Assembly: GCA_977006965.1 (NCBI GenBank)
Contig: OZ345355.1
Coordinates: forward strand, 2,542,001-2,606,000
From: Phymatolithon calcareum
Lineage: Eukaryota; Rhodophyta; Florideophyceae; Hapalidiales
Direction: 5' to 3'
DNA: 64,000 bases
Shown: piece by piece, positions 43,172 through 52,427 of the stretch
Layout: each line of letters starts with the position of its first letter
Position numbering within the stretch: the stretch's first letter is position 1
Notes under the pieces: model-generated
Seen by the model: the letters and a program-made list of their open reading frames with translations, nothing else
Told to the model about the DNA's origin: nothing
Database searches by the model: none
Made by a program: the position numbers and the translations under genes

Positions 43172-43968
43172 TACTCGCCCGCCCCCTTGTTGGGGGCTGA
43201 GTTGTGGTCGCGTGCAATTGTTTTAGCAGCTTCGATGACGTATTTAGCAGAGAGCTCTTGGTAGACCGCAGCATAGGAGTCAGACTGTACTTGGGAGTGC
43301 TTGGCTTCAACTTTGGCTTCCACGAGGTCGGCGAGCTGCCGAGCCATGGCGGGTCCCTTGGTAAGAATTGCCTGGAAGTGAGAAGTGCGCATAGCCAGAA
43401 TTTCTTTGCTGGCCCGCATAGACCTTTCGACAATTGAGAGAAGACGTCCTTGCTCAGCGGGGTCGTCGGAGCTCTTGAATAACTCAAATGCGCAAATAGC
43501 CTGCTCGATCCACGACCCAGAGGAATGCACATATTCGAGCTCTTTACCATTGCGACGGTCCTTCTTAAGGGTGTCCCGATACAAGTTGGTATCGGGCCTG
43601 AAATAACTTGGCTCGTGGGGCTGGACCAGCTCGCTTCGAGGCCAAATTTGAGAGCGGCCAGCATGCCTGCTAGCCAACAAGTGGTTAACAACTTTCCCAT
43701 AATCCTCCGCCTCAGCAGGGCGGATGGTGGAAGCTTGGAAAGCATTGTTCGGATTGTTTGCCATTGGCTTGATTCGTTCCCACTCGGAAATGAGCGTAAC
43801 ACCTTTGCTCCACTGGTGGAGTAAAGGATGAACTTGCCCAGAATTCTGGCCGGAGAGATGTGCATGGGCGCATAAGTACCGCTGAGGCCAGAGCCAAACT
43901 GGCTCCATCAAATAGTGGCTCTTTGCACCGCTGCCACGAAATCTCTGCGCCTTTGCCATGTAATTCAC
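43171..43968 (-). CDS. YR-element ORF1, gag-like protein
   Basis: A 265-codon open frame precedes and overlaps ORF2 (TAATG). Its first ATG (43968) lies inside the direct repeat. The ATG at 43764 (MANNPNNAFQ), just inside the unique region, is an attractive alternative and gives 197 residues. The product is helical and charged (RDTLKKDRRNGKELEYVHSS, RSMRASKEILAMRTSHFQAI, VEAKVEAKHSQVQSDSYAA). It has no zinc knuckle or other domain I recognise. By position it should be the nucleocapsid-type protein. Confidence 0.7.
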   Translation of the reverse strand: MNYMAKAQRFRGSGAKSHYLMEPVWLWPQRYLCAHAHLSGQNSGQVHPLLHQWSKGVTLISEWERIKPMANNPNNAFQASTIRPAEAEDYGKVVNHLLASRHAGRSQIWPRSELVQPHEPSYFRPDTNLYRDTLKKDRRNGKELEYVHSSGSWIEQAICAFELFKSSDDPAEQGRLLSIVERSMRASKEILAMRTSHFQAILTKGPAMARQLADLVEAKVEAKHSQVQSDSYAAVYQELSAKYVIEAAKTIARDHNSAPNKGAGE

Positions 43969-44162
43969 GATCAGACCCTTCTGCTCCCAATATTGGAGTT
44001 AGTCTCACATTTTTGTAATCGTGTTACTTAGTTTGGTATCGTGCTCGCATATGTGGTGTATGCATATCCGGATGACTCCTCTTTGAGCACGGGGACGGTC
44101 AGCATGTTCCCTGCTTTTGGGTATAGCTTTTCATCCATGTAACGCGTTGACACAAGACGAAA
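43823..44162 (-). repeat. YR-element 340-bp direct repeat, 5' copy
   Basis: It is the terminal 340 bp on the 5' side in the coding sense and contains the first ATG of ORF1. It differs from 39805-40144 at a single base. The outer end, ACAAGACGAAA, abuts the interrupted LINE directly. Confidence 0.95.
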
Positions 44163-44790
44163 AAAGGTCATCCGTTCATGGAAGTTCTCGACCTATCCGC
44201 GGCATACGATAGTGTGCCAAGGGATATCCTCAAGAATAGTCTGACGGAGAAACTTCCTGAGGAGGTAACAAGGATGACTGCGTACCTGTTAAAACATTGT
44301 GGGTCACATCAGCCGGAGACGAGACAGAAACGTGGTGTATCATCGACCGAGGAGTACCTCAAGATTCCCCGCTTAGTCCATGCCTATGCAATATATTCAT
44401 GTACACAATCGCAGAAGCCGTGTCCAAGACAGTCGGAAACGTCTCAGACAGCCCAGTGCAATTGTTCGCAGATGATGTTCAGCTTCAAGCGAAGACAGGA
44501 CGAGGAATGCAGAAACTTCTTGATATAGCGACCATTTGGGCAAGCGAAATCGGCATGAAATGGAACACAAAACCAGGAAAAAGCGATATTCTTAATTACA
44601 AAGGGCTTCAGAAGCACACTTTTTACTTGGCGGGACGAGAACTGCATCAAGCCTGGAAACTCTCGTATCTTGAAGTAAGCATGAATAACAAGGGTGTTAC
44701 GGACGACAAGGCCATAGCAAGAGTTCGAAATTCTGCAGGATGTATACATAAGCTTCAGAAGCGTGGAGTGAATCAAGTATCCAAGAAAAA
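44163..44790 (+). pseudogene. LINE-F4 reverse transcriptase, continuation
   Basis: It resumes exactly where 39640 stops: KKGHPFMEVLDLSAAYDSVP, then after a frameshift SWVTSAGDETETW-type sequence (44297), GVPQDSPLSPCLCNIFMYT and VQLFADDVQLQAKTGRG. It ends with AGRELHQAWKLSYLEVSMNN and ARVRNSAGCIHKLQKRGVN. The thumb is then cut off and R1 repeat DNA follows. Confidence 0.85.
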
Positions 44791-44804
44791 ATCGTCAAAT
44801 ATCC

Positions 44805-45070
44805 TATATCAAGCTACGCGTAACATCTATATTTGAACATGTTATGGTATAATTGCAAATTCATCATAGGGCACGAAAAGTACACGTAATTTAAGCAATT
44901 GGTAAATGTGGCTTCCGAGAATGAACCTGCCGAATTGGTATAAAAAGCAACCCTGCACGAACGAAACAATATAATAAGTATCACTCTCTTGAATGGGACC
45001 TGAGTGGTAAATGGGCACAGGAGAACGCCAAATATTGATGAGATAGGATGCACGCTGTGTCGGATCTCGA
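44805..45070 (-). repeat. dispersed repeat R1, copy 2
   Basis: It matches 150-415 (AAGTATCACTCTC and GGGACCTGAGTGGT) and the complement of 60240-60480 (ACGCGTAACATCTATATTTG against CAAATCTAGATATTACGCGT). It abuts the truncated F4 LINE. Confidence 0.6.
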
Positions 45071-45094
45071 GATCCAACTTGAGAGAGACCGACG

Positions 45095-45330
45095 GGGCGG
45101 CAGGGGGATATGTAAGGGTTTACTTAAATGCTCCGAACGCCTCCCCTAGGAGTAACAGGGCTAGCTTTTCAAAGCGGTTTTCTAACGTAGCGTTCCTGGT
45201 CACTTACGACCTCCTCAAGTCAAATTTCTCTAGCAACAAGTGCACGTGTGAGTCGATTGCACTCCTCTTCCATAGCATTGGGCTGCAGGATCTGCCTTAG
45301 GCCTCGTGACTTATATCAAGTACTTAGAAC
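45095..45330 (-). pseudogene. LINE-F4 extreme C-terminal fragment
   Basis: The minus strand gives AMEEECNRLTRALVARE, matching F4 EYECKRLTRALxGRE. The 3' end (TAACAGGGCTAG, TTTACTTAAATGCTCC) runs to ATATCCCCC near 45095. Confidence 0.6.
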
Positions 45331-46115
45331 ATGCAGACGAGTACCGAGGATGGCAAAATAATCTGGGAGACGTGTTAGTCTTAGGAAAGGTGTTAAGAGC
45401 TTTTAAATAAGCATCCGGGAAGACACTCTTTACGGAGCCGTGCGGAGTCTCTGGCGTCTCTAATCGTGTCACGTTCTATGCGTCTCGCGATGTCTGTCTC
45501 GTTTTCTACCTCCCTTGGAGAAATGGCTCAAGCCGTTAAGTCCATAGGAGGCGGTTATCAACGCATCCTCAGCTACCGAAATGTCTCATTTCTGCACGTG
45601 CTTCGCATGGAACAGTCACTGTGCACATGCATCGCAGCAGTCCCCGTCACCGTCGCTCTCGTGTTCATCTCTCAGATTTTCCTTTTTTGCGCAAAATATC
45701 CTTGAAGTCACATGCGAAATTCAAATAAGAGACTTGTCTTGCTGGGTTAGAAGTCAGAGCACGTGTACATGGAGAGTATTCATCCCGGTACTCAGCTACG
45801 GAATTCTGCATTTTCACATCAACCAGGCAGATTGCGCACTACTCTGATCGTTCTCCTTTTCAAAAAAAGAGCAGAAAAGAAACCACTTGAAAGACGAAAA
45901 ATTCCCGGGCTACTTGTAGAAGAATTCTATGGCCTAAGATTATGCAACGAATTAGCTCGTAGGGCATTTGCTATTCAAGCCTGACAGACAGTGAGGAAGT
46001 TCCACTGACAATTGAAGCAGTAGATTCACCATCATCGGCTCTTTCGAAGCTGAGCCAGTAGCTATACCGACACGTCCCGAAGTGGTGCCAGCATAGACCG
46101 TCCATAAACGATTAC
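45331..46115. other. no recognisable gene
   Basis: At 45390-45412 GTGTTAAGAGCTTTTAAATAA looks like a LINE 3' end on the + strand. The open frames here (79, 88 and 73 codons) overlap one another and show no motif. Confidence 0.3.
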
Positions 46116-46167
46116 CGTGTTTCTGTGCAATATCATACTTTTCAGTATGATATTGCACAGAAACACG
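46116..46167. repeat. perfect fold-back palindrome, 24-bp arms
   Basis: 46116-46139 and 46144-46167 are exact reverse complements separated by TTTC. It lies in otherwise unassigned DNA. Confidence 0.95.
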
Positions 46168-46234
46168 ATGGCAAGAGTTTCAGCTGCGAACAATGGATTT
46201 CGCTACAAGCGTGGGTAAACAGCGGGAGTATCTA

Positions 46235-46472
46235 TGACTGTCTTAAGTTCGAACTCGATGAAGCTCTCAAAGTTATCTCAAACTGAATGCCCAAGCATCG
46301 ACTTTCCGATATTCAAAAAGAGATGCTGGAAATGGCAGTTGATATCGTCCAAAGAAAATGTCCGAAATCAAAATGAAAAGGTAAGCGAAGGATTATAGCG
46401 CAACGAAAAGTCTCTCAGGTGCAATGATAATTGACTAAGGGAGCTTCAAAAAAAACAGAAATCCATCCATCC
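46235..46472 (+). mobile_element. (TCCA)n-tailed element, copy 3
   Basis: The conserved peptide appears as ELDEALKVISN and HRLSDIQKEMLEMAVDIVQR, followed by KCPKSK and a stop. The 3' UTR (GTAGCGCAACGAAAAGTCTC) and a short ATCCATCCATCC tail follow. The encoded reading differs from copy 1 by substitutions and one stop. Confidence 0.65.
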
Positions 46473-46474
46473 AA

Positions 46475-46830
46475 TGGATTTCGCCAAAAGAGAGGTGCAG
46501 TAAGATACAGAGAGAAGGGCCAAGAGCAATTAAGAGGACTCTCGAAAAAGGTGCATGAACTTGGAAACTGCTAACTACTGCCAACAACATCTCTCGAGAT
46601 CCAGATCAGTGAATATGTGCAGGATGTGGACGCTCGATTAAACATGAGCATGGACGCATGGTAGGAAAGTGAAGAGTATGGCGACCCATGATCTGAAAAA
46701 AAACTTGTACAGATCTTGAGATGGAAGAGGGAAATTCTGATAAAGGCAACAGACATTTTGAGTCTAGTAGAGCTCTAAGAGAGGTGCCGGGACAAATGGT
46801 GCCTTCTCACTAAATCCACTTAATTACGAG
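46475..46830 (+). mobile_element. LINE-F3 3' fragment, diverged
   Basis: It ends in GGTGCCTTCTCACTAAATCC and ACTTAATTACGA. Upstream DNA is too decayed to translate. Confidence 0.55.
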
Positions 46831-46986
46831 ATGGAAGCGGAGCAAGGACAACAATGCAAATTATTAGTGAAATGACTCGTGAAAATAGTCGACTCTCTGA
46901 GATCAATACTGTAAGCTGAGATTTCACTGATGGAGACATGCAGGAGCGTTATAATCGCTTTGTGTTGTGTCAACTAATTGATTTTA

Positions 46987-48335
46987 CGGTGCATATAACA
47001 AAGATGGTATCTTACCTGATGAAACCGTCGTGGATCACGTCGGCAGGCGATGAAACGAAAACGTGGTGCATTATCGACCGAGGTGTTCCGTAGGGCTCCC
47101 CGCTTAGTCCGTGCATATATAACATATTCATGGATATGTTCGCCAAAGCTGCCGCCCAAGTTACAAGAACAGTGCCTTACCATACAGCGCAGCTATTTGC
47201 GGATGACGTTCTTCTTCAGGCAAAGAATACAAAAGGATTGCAAAAACTATTCGACATAGCTACGAAGTGGGCAGCCGAGAACTCCATGAAATGGAACACG
47301 AAGCCAGGAAAGAGCGAGGTCCCTAAGTACAAAGGACTCCCAAAGAAGAAATTCTTCCTTGCAGGAAAAGAGCTGCACCAAGCCTGGAGACTGTCCTACC
47401 TTAGGATCAGTATGAACAACAACGGAGTCACCGACGATACAGCAATCTCAAGAGTTCGGAATGCGATGGGATGCATACACAAACTCCGCCAAATTGGCTT
47501 GAACGTCAGAGGACTCCAACCAACCACGTGTATCAGGATATTCAAGTCGTTGATTTTCCCCAAATGGTAGTACGCCATATACCTGACACCGATCACGAAA
47601 CGACTACTATCGGCAATTGAAGCAGCGGAAGGTCTTTTCTAAAGATACGCTTTCAGAAAATATGCCGAGTATCGAAGGGCGAGAATGCGAGTGCTCTGCC
47701 GTCTCTGCCGTCTCGCCAGCCCACAGATGAGGAGAATGCAAAGGCTGAAATGTTCGCCTTAAGCTTGGTAAGACGGAGGAAGTTCCTGAAGCTCTCAGAA
47801 GAATACCAGGGAAAAGAAGAAGATCTGGAAGACGTATCAAAGTACATTGGGTATCTCGGAGAAGAGGAACACCTTAAAGAAGCTATAAAACAAGCGGAAG
47901 AAGGCATGGTGTCAAAAAGCAACAGTCAAAGTCTGGTCGTTGGAAGAAGAGGGTCGGACAGTTAAAATCCCGATCGGCGTACCGAACGACCTACCAGGAG
48001 TGCTATATATAAGGGACAGAACTGCGAGGTTGAGATGCCTGAGAGTCATTTTCAACAGAGTTCCTTTGTGGAGAAAATCCATTCTGGTGAAATACTTTGG
48101 GACTGGTGCTGTGGTGGAGCTTATTGCGTTGCAACGTTTACTGCGGTCTATGAAGACGGACCAAGAAACGGAATATGAATGCAAAAGACTTACTCGGGAC
48201 CTCACAGGGAAACAAATTGGAATGAAGGAGATATTAGAAGTCGAGTAGAGAGATGAGTATCGAAAACAGCGAGAAGCTGCCCTGTTACTCAATTTGAGGC
48301 TTTGGGAGCTTTTAAAATAAATCAACATATATCCC
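46987..48335 (+). pseudogene. LINE-F4 copy, 1.35 kb, with 13-bp TSD
   Basis: CTAATTGATTTTA occurs at 46974-46986 and 48336-48348, exactly bracketing the copy. It encodes palm motif C to the C-terminus: SWITSAGDETKTWCIIDRGV, LSPCIYNIFMDMFAKAA, LFADDVLLQAKNTKG, FKSLIFPKW (then a stop), RRARMRVLCRL, LPGVLYIRDRTARLRCLRVI, NRVPLWRKSILVKYFG and EYECKRLTRDLTGK. There are a few stops (47091, 47570 and near 47640) and one small deletion. The 3' end AAATAAATCAACATATATCC CC gives the exact F4 terminus. Confidence 0.9.
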
Positions 48336-48348
48336 CTAATTGATTTTA

Positions 48349-49439
48349 TTTTAGATTAACAAAGGATACCTTTTCGTGCTCTTTTCTTCATAGACTTATG
48401 TTGGTCGCCCTTTCCACGTTGAGCAAGCACTTGTGCAGTTGTTTTGTCGACTTTTTCGAGTAGGAATATGTTAGAGCTCAGGATGATTTTAGCCTTCTTC
48501 TCCGAATCGTGTGTTATAGCGGATGCCCCCTTTAGCATGAGCTCCCTAAATGACATAACTGATGAAACATTTCACCCGTGCAGGTCTCGCTGTGAATCGG
48601 AGACAGTTTTTTGCCAACCAAAAACGATATTTAAAAAAATAACGTTTTGGGGTAGCAGGGCTGGCAAATAGCGCTTCTATTTTTACCTCTACTTAGACTA
48701 CAGAATTGCGTTAATCCTGCTAGATAATTGTATGCACGCTTCTTCTCTGCCTTCTGTTCGTCTCTAGATGATTCCACACAAAGCAACTGAGGTGCTTCCA
48801 GTTTTCGATATTCTAGCTCAAAGAGCAATATTTCTTATTTTTTGCACCCGTTAACTTGCCCCAAGCGACTGCAGAAGAAGAAAAAACTAAAAATCGTCTT
48901 CTTCTTTGGCCTGAAGATTGTCCAGCTTATCACTAGCAACATCGACAAACCTTGAAGTTGTTGGATATTAAACTGAGCTCTTATATAATAATATATTATT
49001 CCCTGGTATCATTTACTAACCTGAATTTCTGAACAGAATGAGATTACGTGCTTCACAACATATGTCAAGGTACAACAGCTTTTATGTCAGATATAACCAA
49101 ACAAAACTTGCTGACCAAACCCATGCGTCATTGAAATGTACCATGCAATTTCAGGTTAATTTATGTGTCTTCCGCAAATCATTAAGGGTCACATTAAAAC
49201 TATACAACTTATCCTGTCACTAAAACATAATGTGTATCCAGACTCTTTCTGAATACTCCTTATGCTGCATGCTCTTGGTGTCAAATTTCACCAACGCATC
49301 TCGAACCATCTGTTTCCATATACGTTTCCACAAATACAAAAAGTTTTGTTCCACCGTACAGCTAAAAGAAATTCCTATCCAATGGGAACAATTGCCATAA
49401 GTTTGTTCATAATGGATAAAAAAGTTTGCACATGGATAG
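48349..49439. other. no assigned gene
   Basis: The 66-codon minus frame at 48356-48556 (LLEKVDKTTAQVLAQRGKGD) looks protein-like but matches nothing I know; the F4 insertion has cut its downstream side. Near 48850-48905 TTGCCCCAAGCGACTGCAGA and GAAGAA/TTCTTC runs look like eroded F1 tails. The rest is AT-rich. Confidence 0.3.
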
Positions 49440-49797
49440 CTTAAGATTTGATTGGCCGAAACTTTTTGCTCATACGGCTCTGCATGCTTGCTTCTCTGCT
49501 CGCGAACCTTCTCTAATTATCAAAGCACTAGATAAGAACATGGTCATGTCACCTGGAGACCGTACCCAAGAACCAAGCAAGGTACGAACTGGACTCTGGA
49601 GAACTATTAAAAACGGAAAAGGAACTAGACTCCCTTCTACTCTACACCGTCATCATAATTGATAATATGGGAAAACGGCGAGTCCCTACATTAGGGACAA
49701 GGTGATATACTAGAATCAACGCGCACCAAAACATTGCTCCCGTACAGTCTTATGAGAGTTATTGGGGGTTCTTAAATAAATGATTAACCAGTTGTCT
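49440..49797 (+). mobile_element. LINE-F2 3' fragment
   Basis: It aligns with 60900-61165: TCACCTGGAGACCGTACCCA, AAAACGGAAAAGGAACTAGA, TTGCTCCCGTACAGTCTTAT, then a TTCTTAAATAAATGATTAAC end. There are several frameshifts. Confidence 0.65.
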
Positions 49798-50436
49798 CAA
49801 CTTTGTCATGTTCCAGGCTCCAAAGAACCCATTCTCTAAAATGAACAGGACTAACTACTTTATCCCCGCATGGCAAAGGTCAATTGATTTATTTGCAGAG
49901 GAAGGTTTTTGCAGACGACTGAATCGAATTCCGCGCAACCAAGAGAACTATGCATGAGACGGTATTCAACCGAGAACACTTGACCCTCGAAGAAGTACTC
50001 AAATCTATATCCCTCGTGCTCCCTGCTCGGTTGCGGATTTGCAGAGAGCTCTGACGCTCAGCCTAAAAATCGCCTGCCATGCGCACGCACCAATGAATGA
50101 CGCATAGAGCCCTTCCAGTTCACACTGTCGGTGTGCATTCTAACCCATATGAGGCATGGGCTATACTTGATCGACACGGCCAGGCCGGAAACAGTTCACG
50201 ATTTGGAGGGTACCTGCTTGTGAAGCAAGACTACTGGCACCGATGGAGCGCCGAAAGCTGGCATTAAAAGCCCGTTTTCCTCCGCTGTGGTTGAAGAACG
50301 CTGGGATGGATTCAAATCCGAATTGTGAACGGAGAATTTCAAGTCATTGCAAAATTATTCGAACATCTTGACGTGACCAGCAAGGCAATTTTAAAACACA
50401 CAATTACTGAATTATTATAATCGGCAAACGACCCAA
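49798..50436. other. no recognisable gene
   Basis: No supported ORF, repeat or LINE terminus was found. Confidence 0.35.
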
Positions 50437-50605
50437 ATGTATAGCAGGGCCTCTGTCTGCAAACTTGCAGGCCTTCTGTCCCGAAGCACAAAAAATATCT
50501 TTAAGGCGCACCATATGCGCTACTTCAGCGTTCGAATTTCGAGCCGGCTTTCGTCAAGTTCGGAAATTTGGTACCTTCTGAAAAAAACCACTTTAATTGA
50601 GAAAC
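50437..50605 (+). mobile_element. possible old LINE-F3 3' end
   Basis: GGTACCTTCTGAAAAAAACC then ACTTTAATTGAG resembles the F3 terminus (GGTACCTTCTCAATAAATCC ACTTAATTACGA). The 79-codon frame here shows no motif. Confidence 0.35.
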
Positions 50606-51139
50606 ACACGCGAAGCTCCCGTTGGATGCATCTCTTGAAGATGTTACGTGCACAGCGACTGAGCGGAGGATGTTGAGAGGAATTGGACTCTGAATTTGTT
50701 GTCGAATGCATAATTCCTCTTCAAGAGCCAACCAGAGATGAACATGATAGAAAGACGTCTAGACATGTTGAGACTTCAACAACGGAAGGCAACTCAGTTC
50801 CAAGGGGATTCTTCAATATGGTACGGCAACTAGTCTTGAATGAAACCATGCTCTGTGATTGGATTCCAGTCAAATTGGTTCTTTCGAAGAGTTACCCGAT
50901 AATTCAGAAGATAGCTCGAGACCAGGGAATCTTTTTCCGCTTTCAGTGCCGTGAGGTTTGTGGCTCAATATGCGTCCTAAATGGTTCAATATGCTCTAAA
51001 GAGATACTCTTTGGGAAAGTACCGATCTACTCCACGTACGTTCAATATAACTCAGAACGAGTTATTGACAGATGAGATCCTTGCGCAAGTCTAGTTCCAG
51101 TGAAAGCTCCCGTTTCTAAAGCATTGGAAAAAATGACTG
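50606..51139. other. unassigned open stretch
   Basis: The open stretch 50683-51075 (130 codons) begins at TTG, with no ATG until codon 45 or so. It encodes an unfamiliar protein (LVLSKSYPIIQKIARDQG, CREVCGSICVLNGSICS). It may be an eroded TE gene, possibly of the hAT element whose end lies just downstream. It is not called as a gene. Confidence 0.2.
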
Positions 51140-51380
51140 CTATTTTAATTATTTAAATTATTGTTCTAGTAATTTAATCCTGAGTTGGGCATATTTATTG
51201 TATTTATTGAGGAATAGAAGACGTCAATGCTATCACGACAGAAAGTAGCTAGAGGGATCCAATAATTCAGGGAATAACCAGTTATTTATTCCTCACTTCT
51301 GCGTTCAACAGCTTTATATTTATTCTCAAAACTGCGCCGAGAAGCGAATAAAAATAAATAAATAATTCCAATTCTTTGCC
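51140..51380 (+). mobile_element. hAT 3'-end fragment
   Basis: It matches the complement of 29630-29770: GCTATCACGACAGAAAGTAG, GGGATCCAATAATTCAGG, AATAACCAGTTATTTATTCC, TTCTGCGTTCAACAGCTTT. It is AT-rich with repeated AATAAATAA. No coding part was recognised. Confidence 0.6.
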
Positions 51381-51831
51381 CGTTTCCTATGCTGGGGCTG
51401 AGTCTGATTTTGAGGGTACATTTAAGCTGCTCCTTGTTCTGCTGAACCTAACATGAAGACAAAATCCGGGATCACGCTTGTGTCTACTCCACCTCCTTGC
51501 TGTCGAGCCATTTTTTGTAACTTTGCAAATGTCGAGTACGCCTAAACGTTGAATAATTTTTCGATCTTGTATTGATTTACTACAGCACTGCCGAGTGTCT
51601 ATATCCGACAGTTCGGAGGACAGTTGCAATCTGATGTCAAAGTTAATGGTTGCCGTCTACAGGGCTAGATTAAGAACGTTGTAGACGAATTCTCAGTCAA
51701 ATTGTACGTCTTTGCTTCCGCTCCGATGTGAAACAAGCAGAATATTGAGTATCAAATGCTTGACATGGACAGAGCTTTGAAGAAACTAAAAGATCTGACC
51801 TTCTGAGCTGTCAATAGTGGAGATGCTGAGT
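51381..51831. other. upstream region of the VOC gene
   Basis: No repeat was recognised. An 80-codon minus frame at 51387-51629 has no motif. It probably contains the regulatory region of the downstream gene. Confidence 0.3.
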
Positions 51832-51832
51832 A

Positions 51833-51840
51833 TTTAAGTA
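51833..51840 (+). promoter_or_regulatory. TATA-like box of the VOC gene
   Basis: TATTTAAG lies 83 bp before the ATG at 51923. A leader of roughly 55 bases would result if transcription starts about 30 bases downstream. No other TATA-like element is nearby. Confidence 0.45.
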
Positions 51841-51922
51841 GGCCTGAGCTGTACAGCGGCAGTAGTTTTCAAGCAACAAGCTGAATAGCAAGAACGTCCG
51901 CTCCCTTCTAAATTTCAAGCTA

Positions 51923-52282
51923 ATGTTCAACGTCGACATCACTGGATCTTTTTCCGGCTCTCATGCGCCAGTACTGCTTATACCAGAAAATTTGCATGCG
52001 TCTGCAGTGAGCTTCTACAAGTCAAAACTGAAAGCGAGTGAATCTTCGTCATCTTCTTCATCAAGAAAGTCTGTTACGCTCAAGTCAACGTATGGATTCA
52101 GGTTCAAGGTGGATAAGATATCCCGTTCGTACTCAACCGGAGGAAATGTCCGGCTCGCACTTCCGGCTTCTGCAGATAAGGCCAAAGTGGCCAAAGCACT
52201 GAGTTCAGGTGCCAAAGTGAAGCAGTCGCGCAGTGGTCTGGTAACCACTGATCCGTATGGAGTCACTTGGACCATCATTTGA
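51923..52282 (+). CDS. small VOC (glyoxalase/PhnB-fold) protein
   Basis: An intact 119-codon frame has a TATA-like box upstream and AATAAA 140 bp downstream. The N-terminal half has LLIPENLHASAVSFYKSKL, like the first beta-alpha unit of VOC proteins (substrate-side helix with FYK). The C-terminal half has NVRLALPASADKAKVAKAL, SSGAKVKQSRSG and LVTTDPYGVTWTII. The DPxGxxW ending is typical of the family and resembles a plant VOC protein I know as At5g48480. A serine run (SSSSSSS) sits in the loop between. The usual metal-binding His/Glu are not evident, so a glyoxalase activity should not be assumed. It is a single-domain, presumably cytosolic protein. It has no introns and no co-regulated neighbour. 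Confidence 0.65.
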   Translation: MFNVDITGSFSGSHAPVLLIPENLHASAVSFYKSKLKASESSSSSSSRKSVTLKSTYGFRFKVDKISRSYSTGGNVRLALPASADKAKVAKALSSGAKVKQSRSGLVTTDPYGVTWTII

Positions 52283-52421
52283 GTTAAGACTGGATCGCGG
52301 CTGTAGGATTAGGAAATATGTCGTTTTTGCAGTATAGAGTGCACGTGTGAAGTGCTCCGTTCATTCTCTGTTTTGCAGTTGTTCGTATGTGAGGAAACAC
52401 ATTTGGTATGTTATAGGCAAA

Positions 52422-52427
52422 TAAAGA
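52422..52427 (+). terminator. poly(A) signal of the VOC gene
   Basis: AATAAA in GGCAAATAAAGAGCTC, 140 bp after the stop codon. Confidence 0.6.

Larger units (their letters stand above)
39641..44162 (-). mobile_element. tyrosine-recombinase (DIRS/PAT-like) retrotransposon, apparently intact
   Basis: A 4.5-kb element read on the minus strand carries three open ORFs: gag-like, RT-RNase H and tyrosine recombinase. 340-bp direct repeats (43823-44162 and 39805-40144) differ at one base, and about 164 bp of unique DNA follows the second repeat. It sits inside the RT gene of an F4 LINE. Joining 39640 to 44163 restores that frame with no target duplication, as expected for recombinase-mediated integration. 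No LTR or integrase is present. The lack of breaks and near-identical repeats suggest recent insertion. Confidence 0.9.
30600..44790 (+). mobile_element. LINE-F4, near full-length, carrying three nested elements
   Basis: Coding segments of one F4 LINE appear in order on the + strand: ORF1 (30600-32197), endonuclease (32199-32555, 33741-33846, 38367 onward), linker (38400-39360), RT (39360-39640 and 44163-44790). Each gap coincides exactly with another element: F5 LINE 32556-33740, F6 LINE 33847-38366, YR retrotransposon 39641-44162. Joining across the gaps restores recognisable motifs (GDINARHRH, GNK.VLSW, ATMK.KKGHPFM). The 3' third is missing, cut at repeat R1. About 4 kb of F4 sequence remains. 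Confidence 0.85.

Noticed and set aside
41607-43865. N-terminal two thirds of the 1231-codon open frame as a protein
   Set aside because: It lies out of frame over the RT-RNase H gene and part of ORF1 and shows no domain. Only the last third matches a recombinase. Kept as a finding, not as a CDS.
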